The notes beneath the pieces are model-generated. The model had not been told where the DNA came from. It searched no databases and saw only the letters and a program-made list of their open reading frames with translations. The position numbers were made by a program, and so were the translations under genes. Below are positions 8,314-16,755 of a stretch of DNA of 64,000 bases, one piece after another. Position 1 is the stretch's first letter; every line of letters starts with the position of its first letter. The DNA comes from Pseudarthrobacter defluvii (GTDB lineage Bacteria; Actinomycetota; Actinomycetes; Actinomycetales; Micrococcaceae), in NCBI RefSeq assembly GCF_030323865.1, contig NZ_CP066362.1, forward strand, positions 124,001 through 188,000. Direction: 5' to 3'.

Positions 8314-9279
8314 CTAGTCAGGGGAAGAGCCGGTGTCGAAGGACACCGGGGCGGGGGCTGTAAGTGAATGGCCCGGAACGGCGGCCATGCCAACCGCTGG
8401 GACCGGGAAGTGGTGTGAGCTGATCCAGCCAGCATCCGCCGGCCCGTTGCCGCCGGATGGGCCGCTTCCGCCTAGCGCAGCACCTGGCACGGCAGGCGGC
8501 ACTTCCGACGGCGCGCGGAACGGGGCGTCGTCCGGACCGGCCTCGGAAAGCACCGGCGTTGCGGCTCCGGGCTTCATCTGCAGGCGGCTTTTCGCGCCGA
8601 GGTTTTGCGACACAGCACCGGACTGCGCGGGATTCGTCACGCCCTGAGAGGTCGTCGGCAGTTCAGCAACTGGGGGAGGGCCAGGCGCGGGCTCCGGAGC
8701 AGAAGCCGCGCTGACATCCGTGGCGACAGGAAGGACTGCCTGAGGCTCTGCTAGCGGTGGAACCACGGGCAGGACAACAGCGTTGACCACCGGTTCAAGG
8801 ACCGGTTCAAGGACGGGGTCCAGGGGTTCCAGGACCGTACCGGCCAAGGGAACAGCAGCCCCCACCGTCCCGCCGACGACGCCGTCCACGGCACCCACCG
8901 CAGGATCCACCACGGCCGCGACAGCTCCCGTGGGCACAAGCCCGTTGACCACAGGAACAGACTGCACAGCGTTGTCGGCCAAGCCGGAGACCTCCTCCGC
9001 GGCTGGGCGGAGGGATGGCGCCGGGATCAGCGAAGCAGCAGTGGAAGCGGGGGCCGTGGCCGTCTCGCCGTCCAGCCCTGCCTGCACCGGTTCCAGCTCA
9101 TCTTTGGCCTGATGGGTGAGCTTGGCGGCGGCAGAATCCACAGCCTTCGGAAGCAAATCGCGGGACGGTGAGGAGTCGGCGGACGCGCCCGCCGCTGACA
9201 GGGCAATCCAGGCTGCTGTTGCCGCCACGACGAGCAGGAGGGGCCGGAGGAACGCCCAGGCACTGCCTTTGGACTTCAC
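8314..9279 (-). CDS. Secreted Ala/Pro/Val-rich protein of unknown function
   Basis: GTG at 9279 is chosen because a strong GGGAGGGG lies 7-15 bases upstream and the peptide then begins VKSKGSAWAFLRPLLLVVAA, a clear signal peptide ending near GASADSS. The 321-residue product is low-complexity: mid-region repeats of VLEP/LDP type (VLEPLDPVLEPVLEPV, coded by near-perfect tandem DNA around 8789-8840) and Gly-rich blocks toward the end. It has no LPXTG-like anchor of its own. The next gene on the strand encodes the small LAXTG protein, suggesting a shared envelope role. I do not recognise a domain. Confidence 0.65.
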   Translation of the reverse strand: MKSKGSAWAFLRPLLLVVAATAAWIALSAAGASADSSPSRDLLPKAVDSAAAKLTHQAKDELEPVQAGLDGETATAPASTAASLIPAPSLRPAAEEVSGLADNAVQSVPVVNGLVPTGAVAAVVDPAVGAVDGVVGGTVGAAVPLAGTVLEPLDPVLEPVLEPVVNAVVLPVVPPLAEPQAVLPVATDVSAASAPEPAPGPPPVAELPTTSQGVTNPAQSGAVSQNLGAKSRLQMKPGAATPVLSEAGPDDAPFRAPSEVPPAVPGAALGGSGPSGGNGPADAGWISSHHFPVPAVGMAAVPGHSLTAPAPVSFDTGSSPD

Positions 9280-9372
9280 TTGATACCCCTCCCCACAGGT
9301 GCGCTTCGGCAAGCGATGCTGTTCACCATAAGCACAGGTCAGACGGCAAGTCCAAATGCCGAGTCGCCAGCG

Positions 9373-10020
9373 TCAGATGGCATCCGTAGGGGCGGCACGA
9401 TGATCAACGGCGGTGGACAGTTCGTCAATCCGGTCCATGGCGGCGTTGAGTTCTTGGACCGCGGCCCACAGGTCAGGGTGTTGCTCCCGAACCTGTTCCA
9501 GGCTGGTGCCGGCGGACCGGAGCGAGCCGAGGTCGAAGCTGACATTGGTGCGGGCCCCGGCCAGCGCGGCGCGGAGGGCACCGAACGCGACGACGACATC
9601 CGCCACCAGCGCACGGTTGCCCTTGGTTGCCAACCAGGCGAGGTCGTCGATGGCTTCGATGGCACGCTCGCCCAGGACAGCGGATGCCGCCGCAGCTTCC
9701 ACTGAAGCGCGGCGGATTGCTTCGTCCCGTTCCTCGCCGGGTCCCAGCCGGAAGGCGGCACCGAACGCTTTGGAAGCGGAGGCATCTTCATCTGCCAGCC
9801 GAAGGGCTTCCTGGCGCAGCGCCTGGGCGCGCTCCCGGATCCTGGCCGGCTCGCCGCCGTCGTCCCCGCTGTAGCCGGCAACCATCGACGTCAGCGAAGC
9901 CGCCACCGCGAGCATCAGGCCCGTGCCCGCCCCTCCGCCGGGTGATCCCGTGGACTCCGCCAGCGCCCGCGTCCATTCCTCCACAGTCGACCCCTGCGTG
10001 GTCACTTCAGGTTTTTCCAT
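9373..10020 (-). CDS. Cyclodeaminase/cyclohydrolase family protein (FTCD C-terminal-like)
   Basis: The protein of about 215 residues matches the formimidoyl-tetrahydrofolate cyclodeaminase / methenyl-THF cyclohydrolase fold, with the N-terminal TGSPGGGAGTGLMLAVAASL segment (family motif PAPGGGSAAAL) and an all-helical remainder including ASVEAAAASAVLGERA. Family members act on one-carbon tetrahydrofolate derivatives. No histidine-degradation or folate neighbours are present, so the role is open. Start uncertain: ATG at 10020 is preferred, but an in-frame GTG at 10038 would add six residues; neither has a convincing ribosome site. Confidence 0.75.
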   Translation of the reverse strand: MEKPEVTTQGSTVEEWTRALAESTGSPGGGAGTGLMLAVAASLTSMVAGYSGDDGGEPARIRERAQALRQEALRLADEDASASKAFGAAFRLGPGEERDEAIRRASVEAAAASAVLGERAIEAIDDLAWLATKGNRALVADVVVAFGALRAALAGARTNVSFDLGSLRSAGTSLEQVREQHPDLWAAVQELNAAMDRIDELSTAVDHRAAPTDAI

Positions 10021-10153
10021 GTCAGGAATCGTGCCCACAAAGCTGCGCGGCTAAACGGAAGAAGGCGCACAGTGCGTTCTGGCCCAGTTTCGACGGTGCT
10101 GCCCCCGGAAAGCCGCGGCGTCGTGCCGATGGCGGCAGCTAAAGTGGGCCAGT

Positions 10154-10945
10154 GTGACGCACCGCCACCGCTATGACTACGGCCAGGACCCCAGCCAGTG
10201 GGGTGAACTGTTCCTCCCCGACCTTCCACCCGGCGGGAAACACCGGGGCGTCGTGGTGGTGATCCACGGCGGCTACTGGCGCCCGCAGTATGGGGCAGAA
10301 CTGGGGGAGCCACTGGCACAGGACATGGCTGACCATGGCATGGCCGCCTGGAACCTTGAATACCGGAGGGCCGGCAACGGTGGGGGGTGGCCGGGCACTT
10401 TCCAGGACATCCTGGCGGGCATCGACAAGCTTCGCGCGCTCGCGGAACCGCACTCACTGGACCTCAGCAAAGTGGTGGCGCTGGGCCACTCGGCCGGCGG
10501 CCACCTGGCGGTGTGGGCCGCGGGGAGGGAGCGGCTGCGCGGGCTTGGGGCGGAGGATGGCCTGCAGGTGGAGAACGACGGCGTCCGCCTCACCGGGGTG
10601 GTGAGTCAGTCCGGCGTCCTCAACCTGGCCGAGGCCGAGCGCCTGAACCTCAGCAACGGAGCCGTGGCCAACCTGCTCGGCGGCCCGTCGTCGGGCTTCC
10701 CCGAACGGCACCGCATGGCAGACCCCATGGCCGCGCTGCCGCTGGGCGTGCCCGTCTACGCCGTCCACGCCACGGAGGATGTGGACGTGCCGCTGAGCAT
10801 GTCCGCCACCTACGTGGATGCGGGCCGTTCCGGACCCGTTCCGGCGGAGCTGGTCATGGTGCCGGGCGACCACTTCGCCCTGATCGATGTCAGCGCCGAG
10901 GCCTATGTGACGTGCCGGGACCTTGTGGGCCGCCTGCTCCGCTGA
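10154..10945 (+). CDS. Alpha/beta hydrolase (kynurenine-formamidase/esterase-like)
   Basis: The 263-residue protein has the oxyanion-hole motif HGGYWR near residue 36, the nucleophile elbow GHSAGGH near residue 114, and a late VPGDHF that supplies the catalytic histidine; an aspartate precedes in ATEDVDVP. The HGGYW form is typical of arylformamidase-like and carboxylesterase-like members, so it probably hydrolyses a small ester or amide. GTG start at 10154. The preceding gene is divergent, and the next gene, a sugar kinase, is on the same strand 36 bases on. Confidence 0.85.
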   Translation: MTHRHRYDYGQDPSQWGELFLPDLPPGGKHRGVVVVIHGGYWRPQYGAELGEPLAQDMADHGMAAWNLEYRRAGNGGGWPGTFQDILAGIDKLRALAEPHSLDLSKVVALGHSAGGHLAVWAAGRERLRGLGAEDGLQVENDGVRLTGVVSQSGVLNLAEAERLNLSNGAVANLLGGPSSGFPERHRMADPMAALPLGVPVYAVHATEDVDVPLSMSATYVDAGRSGPVPAELVMVPGDHFALIDVSAEAYVTCRDLVGRLLR

Positions 10946-10981
10946 CATGAACTGCTGACGCTGCCCTCTTTCTGGCAGAGT

Positions 10982-11929
10982 ATGACCATGCTCACAGTGA
11001 TCGGCGAAGGCCTTGTTGACGTTGTCCAGCGCGCCACCGGAATCCAGGCCCACGTGGGCGGCAGCCCGCTCAACGTTGCGGTGGGCCTGGCCCGGCTGGA
11101 CCATCCGGTGCAGTTCATCGGCCGCTACGGAAGGGACGCCTACGGCGACTCGGTGGCCGCGCACCTGCGCGCCAGTTCAGTGATGCTGCCGGTGCCCCCG
11201 GACGACCTGCCGACCAGCGTGGCCACCGCATTGATTGACGACGACGGCGCCGCCACCTACACGTTCGACCTCGCCTGGGACCTCCCCGGCATTGCCGACC
11301 GGCTCGGCTTCATGCTGCAGGGCACCACGCTGCTGCACACCGGTTCCATCGCGACGATGCTGAAGCCGGGCGCCACCGAGGTGCTCGCCGCCGTCGAACA
11401 CGCCCACCCGTCCGCAACGATCAGCTTCGATCCCAACTGCCGGCCGAGCATCATCACGGACGTGGACTACGCCCGGCGGCAGGCGGAGAAGTTCGTGGTG
11501 CTCTCCGATGTGGTCAAGGCGTCCGACGAGGACCTGGCCTGGCTGTATCCCGGGCAGGATGTGCTGGATTCGGCGCGCCAGTGGCTGGCGCTCGGCGGGG
11601 AGGAGGGGCCCGCGATGGTGGTCGTCACCCGTGGCGCGGAGGGCCCGTGGGGCGTGTGCCGGGCCGGCGAAGTATCCGTGCCTGCGCCAAAAGTGGACGT
11701 TGCGGACACCGTCGGAGCGGGGGATTCGTTCATGGCGGCGCTGCTGTCCGGCCTGGTGGACCGGGAGCTGGATGGAGCCCAGAACCGGCAGGACCTGCGG
11801 GCCCTGCCGGTTGAGGGATTGGCCGAACTCCTGGAGCACGCCGCAAGGGCCGCCGCCGTCACCGTGTCCCGGCCGGGGGCCAACCCGCCCACGCGCGCTG
11901 AGCTGCACGGGGCTGAAAAAGAGGGCTAA
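10982..11929 (+). CDS. PfkB-family carbohydrate kinase, fructokinase-like
   Basis: The 315-residue kinase has the N-terminal VIGEGLVDVV, the substrate segment HVGGSPLNVAVGLARLD, and the PfkB ATP/anion-hole motif DTVGAGDSFMAALLSG carrying the catalytic aspartate. The GGSPLNVAVG form is characteristic of fructokinases, which make fructose 6-phosphate, but sugar specificity cannot be settled by eye. It is not adjacent to a sugar transporter; the upstream gene is the alpha/beta hydrolase. A second ATG two codons in (10988) is an equally good start. Confidence 0.85.
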   Translation: MTMLTVIGEGLVDVVQRATGIQAHVGGSPLNVAVGLARLDHPVQFIGRYGRDAYGDSVAAHLRASSVMLPVPPDDLPTSVATALIDDDGAATYTFDLAWDLPGIADRLGFMLQGTTLLHTGSIATMLKPGATEVLAAVEHAHPSATISFDPNCRPSIITDVDYARRQAEKFVVLSDVVKASDEDLAWLYPGQDVLDSARQWLALGGEEGPAMVVVTRGAEGPWGVCRAGEVSVPAPKVDVADTVGAGDSFMAALLSGLVDRELDGAQNRQDLRALPVEGLAELLEHAARAAAVTVSRPGANPPTRAELHGAEKEG

Positions 11930-11976
11930 GCCGGTGGGGAGCAGTCGATGGGGTTCCTCCGCGGGCAGCAGTCCTC

Positions 11977-12987
11977 CTAGAGCTGCGGCACGCAGGGTCC
12001 CGCTCCCAGCAGTGCAAGCCCTGCGCGGTCGCCGGCTGCGAAGTCCTGCACGCCCTTGTTCTCGGCATACATGAGCTGGCTTGGATCGTTCGCGTGGGCC
12101 AGGCCCAGCACGTGCCCGAGCTCGTGCATGATGATGGCCCGCACTTCCGCGGCGCCATCCGGCCTGCTGGCCATGATGCCGGCGAGGTCGGGGGCGTCCA
12201 GGCTGATCTGGCCGGCGGCGAGGACCAGCGGTTGTCCAGGGGCTGTTGCATAGCCGCTACCGCCGAGGCCTGCGACGTTGCCGGCGAGTTCAGGGGTTTC
12301 CGCGGGCGACGACCAAGCGATCAGCACCGGTGCCCAGCGCTTCCCGTAGCGCTCAGGCTGGAAAGCTTGACGTTGATCTGCCGGCGCTTCCGTAGTGGTT
12401 CCGTCGTAGACAAACTGCAGGCCGGAGGCGCGGGAAACGGCTGCCACCGCTTCGTTGATCAGCCCATCCCCACCCGGCAAGGCATTGTCCGGCCGAACAA
12501 CGTAATGCACGGGGCGGCACGGATCGTACGCCACTAATGTCTGTCCCGCCTTGGGCGATTCCTGCAGCACGAATGCCGTTGAACCGGTGCTGGCCGGCGG
12601 CTTGCCCAAGGGTGACGGGGCGGCCTCCACGCCTGGCGGCGGCACCTTGGCGCCGGGCAGGTACGGGGCAGTGACTGGGAGGACCGCGCGGTCAAAGAAC
12701 GTCGGCGTGAAGTACAGGCAGACCACGACGGCGATCCCCAGCATGGTCCGGAACTGCACCGACCGCTTGGGCCGGCGCTGTTGCTTCCGGGGCCGGCGCC
12801 CGAACTTCCGCAGGTCAGGCGGGGAAGGTTCAGGAGTGCGCCAAGGCGCCGGCGGCTCGGCCTTTCCCAAAGCCTCATCGATGGCCCACTGCGGGACCCG
12901 TCCGCTGGCAGAACGCCGGACGTTCGGCGGGAGAAAGCCGCCTGACTTATCCGGCAACGAATCCCTGTTTGTCCCAAAACCGTGCAC
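11977..12987 (-). CDS. Membrane-anchored matrixin-like zinc metalloprotease
   Basis: The 336-residue protein carries the full metzincin zinc site HELGHVLGLAH (residues 288-298) followed by a Met-turn-like QLMY (Met306). A Pro-rich, basic N-terminal cytoplasmic part (about 80 residues) precedes a single membrane helix (about 81-97), so the catalytic domain should face outward. Matrixin/M10-like actinobacterial proteins of this form are generally uncharacterised. GTG start at 12987 with GGGGGA just upstream. There is no obvious partner gene; the next upstream same-strand gene is the substrate-binding protein, separated by a hairpin. Confidence 0.8.
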   Translation of the reverse strand: MHGFGTNRDSLPDKSGGFLPPNVRRSASGRVPQWAIDEALGKAEPPAPWRTPEPSPPDLRKFGRRPRKQQRRPKRSVQFRTMLGIAVVVCLYFTPTFFDRAVLPVTAPYLPGAKVPPPGVEAAPSPLGKPPASTGSTAFVLQESPKAGQTLVAYDPCRPVHYVVRPDNALPGGDGLINEAVAAVSRASGLQFVYDGTTTEAPADQRQAFQPERYGKRWAPVLIAWSSPAETPELAGNVAGLGGSGYATAPGQPLVLAAGQISLDAPDLAGIMASRPDGAAEVRAIIMHELGHVLGLAHANDPSQLMYAENKGVQDFAAGDRAGLALLGAGPCVPQL

Positions 12988-13104
12988 CGGCGTCCCCCAA
13001 TCCTTGGCCGCCCGCCGCAGGGCAACCCCCTCAGCCTAGTGGCGGGCTTCCCACTCCGGGCTCAGGAAATACGAAGGATTTCCGCAAAAAGGCTCCCATG
13101 AGAA

Positions 13105-13164
13105 ATCGATTGCTCCGTAGATGCCGTTTTGGACGCTCAAAAGGACATTTACGGAGCAATCGAT
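13105..13164. repeat. Long hairpin, element B (related to element A)
   Basis: Outer arms 13105-13119 (ATCGATTGCTCCGTA) and 13150-13164 are perfectly complementary. The inner region (GATGCCGTTTT against AAAAGGACATT) continues the stem with few mismatches around the loop GGACGCTC. The first ten bases of the arm and the CGTTTT...ACGCTC loop are shared with the hairpin at 7117-7178. It lies 10 bases after the stop of the substrate-binding-protein gene and may terminate it. Confidence 0.85.
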
Positions 13165-13174
13165 GTGGGTGGGG

Positions 13175-14353
13175 CTACTCCTTTCCGAGCCCTGCAGCTG
13201 ACGTCTTCTCGTTCGAGACGCCGTTGAGCGCGCGCAGGTCGAAGATGCCGCTGATGTCGGCCTGCTTGGTGGTGCCGGCAGTCACGCCGTCGGCCAGGAG
13301 TTTCCCGTAGGTATCGGCCAGCGGGTCCACGGTGAACACGATGTTCTTCAGCGAGCGGTCGATGACGTCGGGCTTGAGCTCCGCGCCGGCGGCTTCCTTC
13401 AGTGCGGCGTTGATGACGGTGGCCTTCTCTCCAGCGGATGCAGAGCTAAGCCACTCAACGGACTTCACGTGGCCCTTCAGCAGCGCCTTGACGGTGTCCG
13501 GGTGGTCGGCGGCGAACTTTTGGTTCACGATCAGGATGGTGGTGGGGAACTCCCCCGGCTTGCCGGACAGCGAGCCGTCCCACAGGTCCTTCTCATCCAC
13601 CAGCACCTTGGCTCCGGCGGTCAGCACCAAACGTGATGCCCACGGCTCAGGCAACCACGCGCCATCGAGCTTTCCGTCCTGGAACAGCTTGAGGGTCTGG
13701 GCATTCTCCGTCGGGTTGATGGCGACGTCACCGCTGCCGTCCACGTTCGTCTTGTAACCCTGGCTTGAAAGCCAGGCACGGAGGGCCACGTCCTGCGTGC
13801 CGCCTAGCTGCGGTGAAGCCAGGGTCTTGCCCTTCAGGTCGGCAGCGGAGCTGATGCCCGGCTTGACCACCAGCTGAGCGCCGCCGGCAGCAGCCCCGGC
13901 AATGATGTTCACGGATTGTCCCTGGCTTTTGACGAACGAGTTGATGGCCGGGTTGGGTCCGATGTAGGTGGCGTCGATGGCGCCGGCATTCAGCGCCTCG
14001 ATGGCTGCAGGGCCGGCGTTGAAGACCTGGGTGCTGAGTTTGGTGCTGCCGAGTTCATCGGCGATGAAGCCCTTGCTGACGCCCACCAGGGCAGGCGCGT
14101 GCGTGACGTTGCCGAAGTAGCCGAGCTTCAGCTCCGCAGCGGGGTTGCCGGAAGGAGCAGTCTCCTGTGATGCGACCGGGGCGGCGTTGTTGACGGCGGA
14201 GGCGACCGCGGCACCGCCGCCGATGAGCGCCAGGGCGGCGGCCGCGATGCCGATCTTCAGCCCAAGCTGGCGCTTGGGCTCGGCCGCCTGGCCGGCGACG
14301 ATCCGGGTGGAACCTTGCTGGTTCCGGGGACTGTTGTCCTGCGAGTTTGCCAT
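13175..14353 (-). CDS. ABC substrate-binding protein, SsuA/NMT1-like, orphan
   Basis: The 392-residue protein begins MANSQDNSPRNQQ, has one hydrophobic export segment (LKIGIAAAALALIGGGAAVASAV, about residues 30-52), and then a periplasmic-binding fold of the sulfonate/nitrate/taurine type: LGYFGNVTHAPALVGVSKGF, GPNPAINSFVKSQG and LPEPWASRLV. Family members deliver sulfonates, nitrate, bicarbonate or thiamine precursors to ABC importers. There is no lipobox cysteine, unusual for a Gram-positive binding protein, so it is either membrane-tethered by its N-helix or released. No permease or ATPase gene is adjacent. ATG at 14353 follows AAAGGAC; a longer frame upstream has no ribosome site. Confidence 0.85.
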   Translation of the reverse strand: MANSQDNSPRNQQGSTRIVAGQAAEPKRQLGLKIGIAAAALALIGGGAAVASAVNNAAPVASQETAPSGNPAAELKLGYFGNVTHAPALVGVSKGFIADELGSTKLSTQVFNAGPAAIEALNAGAIDATYIGPNPAINSFVKSQGQSVNIIAGAAAGGAQLVVKPGISSAADLKGKTLASPQLGGTQDVALRAWLSSQGYKTNVDGSGDVAINPTENAQTLKLFQDGKLDGAWLPEPWASRLVLTAGAKVLVDEKDLWDGSLSGKPGEFPTTILIVNQKFAADHPDTVKALLKGHVKSVEWLSSASAGEKATVINAALKEAAGAELKPDVIDRSLKNIVFTVDPLADTYGKLLADGVTAGTTKQADISGIFDLRALNGVSNEKTSAAGLGKE

Positions 14354-14642
14354 GGTGAAGTCCTTTGCTGGGGCGGATGCTGAGACGAGGTTACGGAGCA
14401 CCCAGCGGCCCCACAATCACTGCCGTAGCAGGCGTTCACGGGGCGACGCGAACCCTCAATGCGGCGTAGCGGGGCGTCAAAATTCGACGCGGGACGTCTT
14501 GATTCGGGGCCAATACAGCAGGCCCCGGCAGCGACTGCGGTCAGCAACGGCTTTTCCTGATTGACCTGCGTTGATTCACCTGCCGTTTTGGTGGGTACGT
14601 GCCCGGCATGGGGATTTTGAAAAACTAGTCAAGGAGACTCTC

Positions 14643-14789
14643 ATGTTGCTTTGGATCGCCATTATCATCGCCGTTCTGTGGCTTCTCGGACTGCTCGCAA
14701 ACATCGGTGGCGGCCTTATCCACATTCTTTTGGTCGTCGCAGTAGTCGTCCTGATCTTCCACTTCGTCACGGCCCGGCGGCGCGTCTAG
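14643..14789 (+). CDS. Lmo0937-family small membrane protein
   Basis: The 48-residue protein begins MLLWIAIIIAVLWLLGLLAN and is two hydrophobic helices joined by a Gly-rich turn (NIGGGLIH), ending TARRRV. This is the typical layout of the Lmo0937 (DUF5670) family found in many bacteria, of unknown function and often stress-linked. AAGGAG lies eight bases upstream of the ATG. A perfect 16-bp hairpin terminator follows the stop. Confidence 0.85.
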   Translation: MLLWIAIIIAVLWLLGLLANIGGGLIHILLVVAVVVLIFHFVTARRRV

Positions 14790-14827
14790 GCAGGAAACGT
14801 CCAGACAAAACCGCCCAGGCAGTAACG

Positions 14828-14864
14828 AGGTCCCGCCGCCGGCAATGCGCCGGCGGCGGGACCT
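14828..14864. terminator. Bidirectional terminator, 16-bp perfect stem
   Basis: Arms 14828-14843 (AGGTCCCGCCGCCGGC) and 14849-14864 are perfectly complementary with a five-base loop. It sits between the convergent Lmo0937-family gene and umuC. No long T tract follows; GC-only stems like this are common terminators in actinobacteria. Confidence 0.8.
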
Positions 14865-14872
14865 GCTCCGTT

Positions 14873-16183
14873 TCAGGCCGCTTTGACCAGGGGGAGTTCG
14901 TCCCAGTGCGTGGTGTACCGGGGCGAGCGCATGTCCCGTTTCATGGTCCAGTCCAATCCGGACCTGATGCCCGCATGCCCCAACCCGATGGAGCCCCGCC
15001 CGAAGCGACGGCCCACGTCCTCAAGCAGGGGCCCGATGCCGCGTTCCTCATGCCGGTTTTCGAACGGCTCCAGCGGCGGCTGGTTTCCCGTAGGCCGCAG
15101 GTCTGTGAGCATAAGACCCGCCTTGGCATACTTCAGCCCTTCGCGGATGTGGGGCAACAGGGCGTGCGCGGCCTTGGTGAGCAGCAGCGGATCCGCCGTG
15201 GGCATGGGCAACGAGACGCACACAGAGGGATAAGCCTGTTCGTTGACCCTGAATGGGGAAGTGGCAGCGAACGCCGTCAGGACCTTCGCCTGCAGCCCGT
15301 GCTTTGAGAGCCTGGCACTCGCCTGCTGACCGTAGATGCTGAGGACCTCACGGAGGCCGGCGGCAGTGGCTACAGGCGTGGCGAAGGAGCGGGAGAAGAT
15401 CAACTGGTCGCGTCCAATCCGTTCCTCCTCCATGGGGATGCACGGTGTGCCGCGCAGTTCCAGGACGGTGCGCATCAGCACCACGGAGAATTTGTCCCGG
15501 ATCATCACGGGATCCGCCCGGATCAGGTCCAGGACGGTGAAAATCCCCAAAACGTTCAACCGCTTGCTGAGCCGCCCGGCGATGCCCCAGACCTCATCCA
15601 CCGGCAAACGGCCCATCAAACCCTCCCGCACGTCAGCCGGAACCGACTCCCACAGGCAGACCCCGCCAAAAGCGGGATTGTTCTTGGCCCATTTATTGCA
15701 GAGTTTTGCCAGGGTCTTGGTGGGCGCAATGCCCACACAAACGGGAACCCCCACGTTCCGCCGGACTGCCTCTTTTATCCTCCGGCCAAGGGACAGCAGC
15801 TCATCCGGGGCGCCCTTGACGCCCAGGAACGCCTCGTCGATGCTGTAAACCTCCAGCCAGGCCGAGTACCTGCCCAACAGCTCCATCACACGGGCGCTGA
15901 TGTCCCCATACAGCTCGTAGTTGCTGGACTTTGCCACCAGGCCCCATTCCTTGGCCCGCGGCGCGAGCTTGAACCAGGGTTCACCGGTGTTTATGCCCAG
16001 GGCTTTCGCCTCGGGGGAACGGGTTACCGCGCAGCCGTCGTTGTTGGACAGCACCACCAGCGGGCGCCCTTCAAGGGAGGGGTCGAACGCGCGCTCGGCT
16101 GAGGCATAAAAACAGTTGACGTCCACGTGCGCGATCTGCGGCATCTGCGGCATGACGGCAGGCTTGGCCACGGCAATTCTCAC
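14873..16183 (-). CDS. umuC: Y-family DNA polymerase V subunit UmuC
   Basis: Translesion polymerase of the SOS response. The 436-residue protein has the palm motif HVDVNCFYASAER (catalytic Asp near residue 21), PLVVLSNNDGCAVTRSPEAKALG, and YSIDEAFL near residue 112 with the second acidic pair; the C-terminal little-finger region and the UmuC-specific tail (LRPTGNQPPLEPF) are present. Length is normal for UmuC (about 420-435). GTG at 16183 gives a long N-terminus; an in-frame ATG about 30 bases downstream is an alternative. It follows umuD by 12 bases, so both are expressed from the LexA-box promoter upstream of umuD. Confidence 0.93.
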   Translation of the reverse strand: MRIAVAKPAVMPQMPQIAHVDVNCFYASAERAFDPSLEGRPLVVLSNNDGCAVTRSPEAKALGINTGEPWFKLAPRAKEWGLVAKSSNYELYGDISARVMELLGRYSAWLEVYSIDEAFLGVKGAPDELLSLGRRIKEAVRRNVGVPVCVGIAPTKTLAKLCNKWAKNNPAFGGVCLWESVPADVREGLMGRLPVDEVWGIAGRLSKRLNVLGIFTVLDLIRADPVMIRDKFSVVLMRTVLELRGTPCIPMEEERIGRDQLIFSRSFATPVATAAGLREVLSIYGQQASARLSKHGLQAKVLTAFAATSPFRVNEQAYPSVCVSLPMPTADPLLLTKAAHALLPHIREGLKYAKAGLMLTDLRPTGNQPPLEPFENRHEERGIGPLLEDVGRRFGRGSIGLGHAGIRSGLDWTMKRDMRSPRYTTHWDELPLVKAA

Positions 16184-16195
16184 CCCTTGCGCAGC

Positions 16196-16627
16196 TCAGA
16201 CATGGTGCAGGCACCTGGTTGCAACACCCCAGATGGTCAGCTCGGACAGGGCGGGGACGTGGATGTCCTGGTACTTGGGGTTCTCCGCCTGGAGCACCAC
16301 TCCGGTGCGGGTGATGCGGAGGCGCTTGACCGTCAGTTCCCCGTCCAGCACCGCGATCACCACGGATCCGTCCCTGGGTTCCAGGGCGCGGTTCACGATC
16401 AGTTCGTCACCGTCGCTGATGCCCGCTCCCTCCATGGAGTCCCCGGTCACCCGGACCACGAAGGTGCTGGTGATGTCCTTGATCAGGTGCGCATTCAGGT
16501 CGATCCTGCCGTCGAAGTAGTCCTGTGCGGGCGACGGAAACCCGGCCGCCACCGCCACCGGCGAGATCAGCACCGAGAACAACGAGGCACCCGCATCTAT
16601 CACGCGGGGACCGATAACAACGCCCAC
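16196..16627 (-). CDS. umuD: UmuD-type S24 peptidase, polymerase V accessory protein
   Basis: The 143-residue protein has the self-cleavage site Ala28-Gly29 (AVAAGFPSP), the nucleophile in TGDSMEGAG (Ser64) and the general base Lys101 in LTVKRLR, the complete LexA/UmuD serine-lysine dyad. RecA-stimulated self-cleavage yields UmuD', which joins UmuC. Length matches E. coli UmuD (139). The GTG start at 16627 is preceded by AAAGG. A LexA box lies 13 bases upstream of the start codon, and umuC follows in the same operon. Confidence 0.93.
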   Translation of the reverse strand: MGVVIGPRVIDAGASLFSVLISPVAVAAGFPSPAQDYFDGRIDLNAHLIKDITSTFVVRVTGDSMEGAGISDGDELIVNRALEPRDGSVVIAVLDGELTVKRLRITRTGVVLQAENPKYQDIHVPALSELTIWGVATRCLHHV

Positions 16628-16640
16628 AACACACCTTTAT

Positions 16641-16656
16641 TCGAAAATATGTTCGA
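16641..16656. promoter_or_regulatory. LexA (SOS) box of umuDC
   Basis: TCGAAAATATGTTCGA matches the actinobacterial/Bacillus-type LexA operator TCGAAC-N4-GTTCGA at 15 of 16 positions judged by arms, with one mismatch in the left arm. It lies immediately upstream of umuD, so LexA repression of umuDC is expected. It is about 100 bases from the divergent lipoprotein gene and probably does not control it. Confidence 0.85.
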
Positions 16657-16755
16657 TAGTTTCAGTGTAGCCCCGGAGGCTGACAACGGACACTCCTCAA
16701 GGCTGGGGCGCCGAGGGGCTAGGCTGGGAGCACCGTCGGCTCTGGGGGGGAAACG

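Noticed and set aside
8789..8840. Tandem GGTTCAAGGACC-type repeats considered as a possible repeat array
   Set aside because: They encode the VLEP repeats of the secreted protein in frame and are explained as coding low complexity; spacing and length do not fit CRISPR.
14354..14642. Possible riboswitch in the leader of the orphan binding-protein gene
   Set aside because: No conserved riboswitch core could be recognised by eye; only ordinary GC-rich sequence with short complementary stretches was seen.
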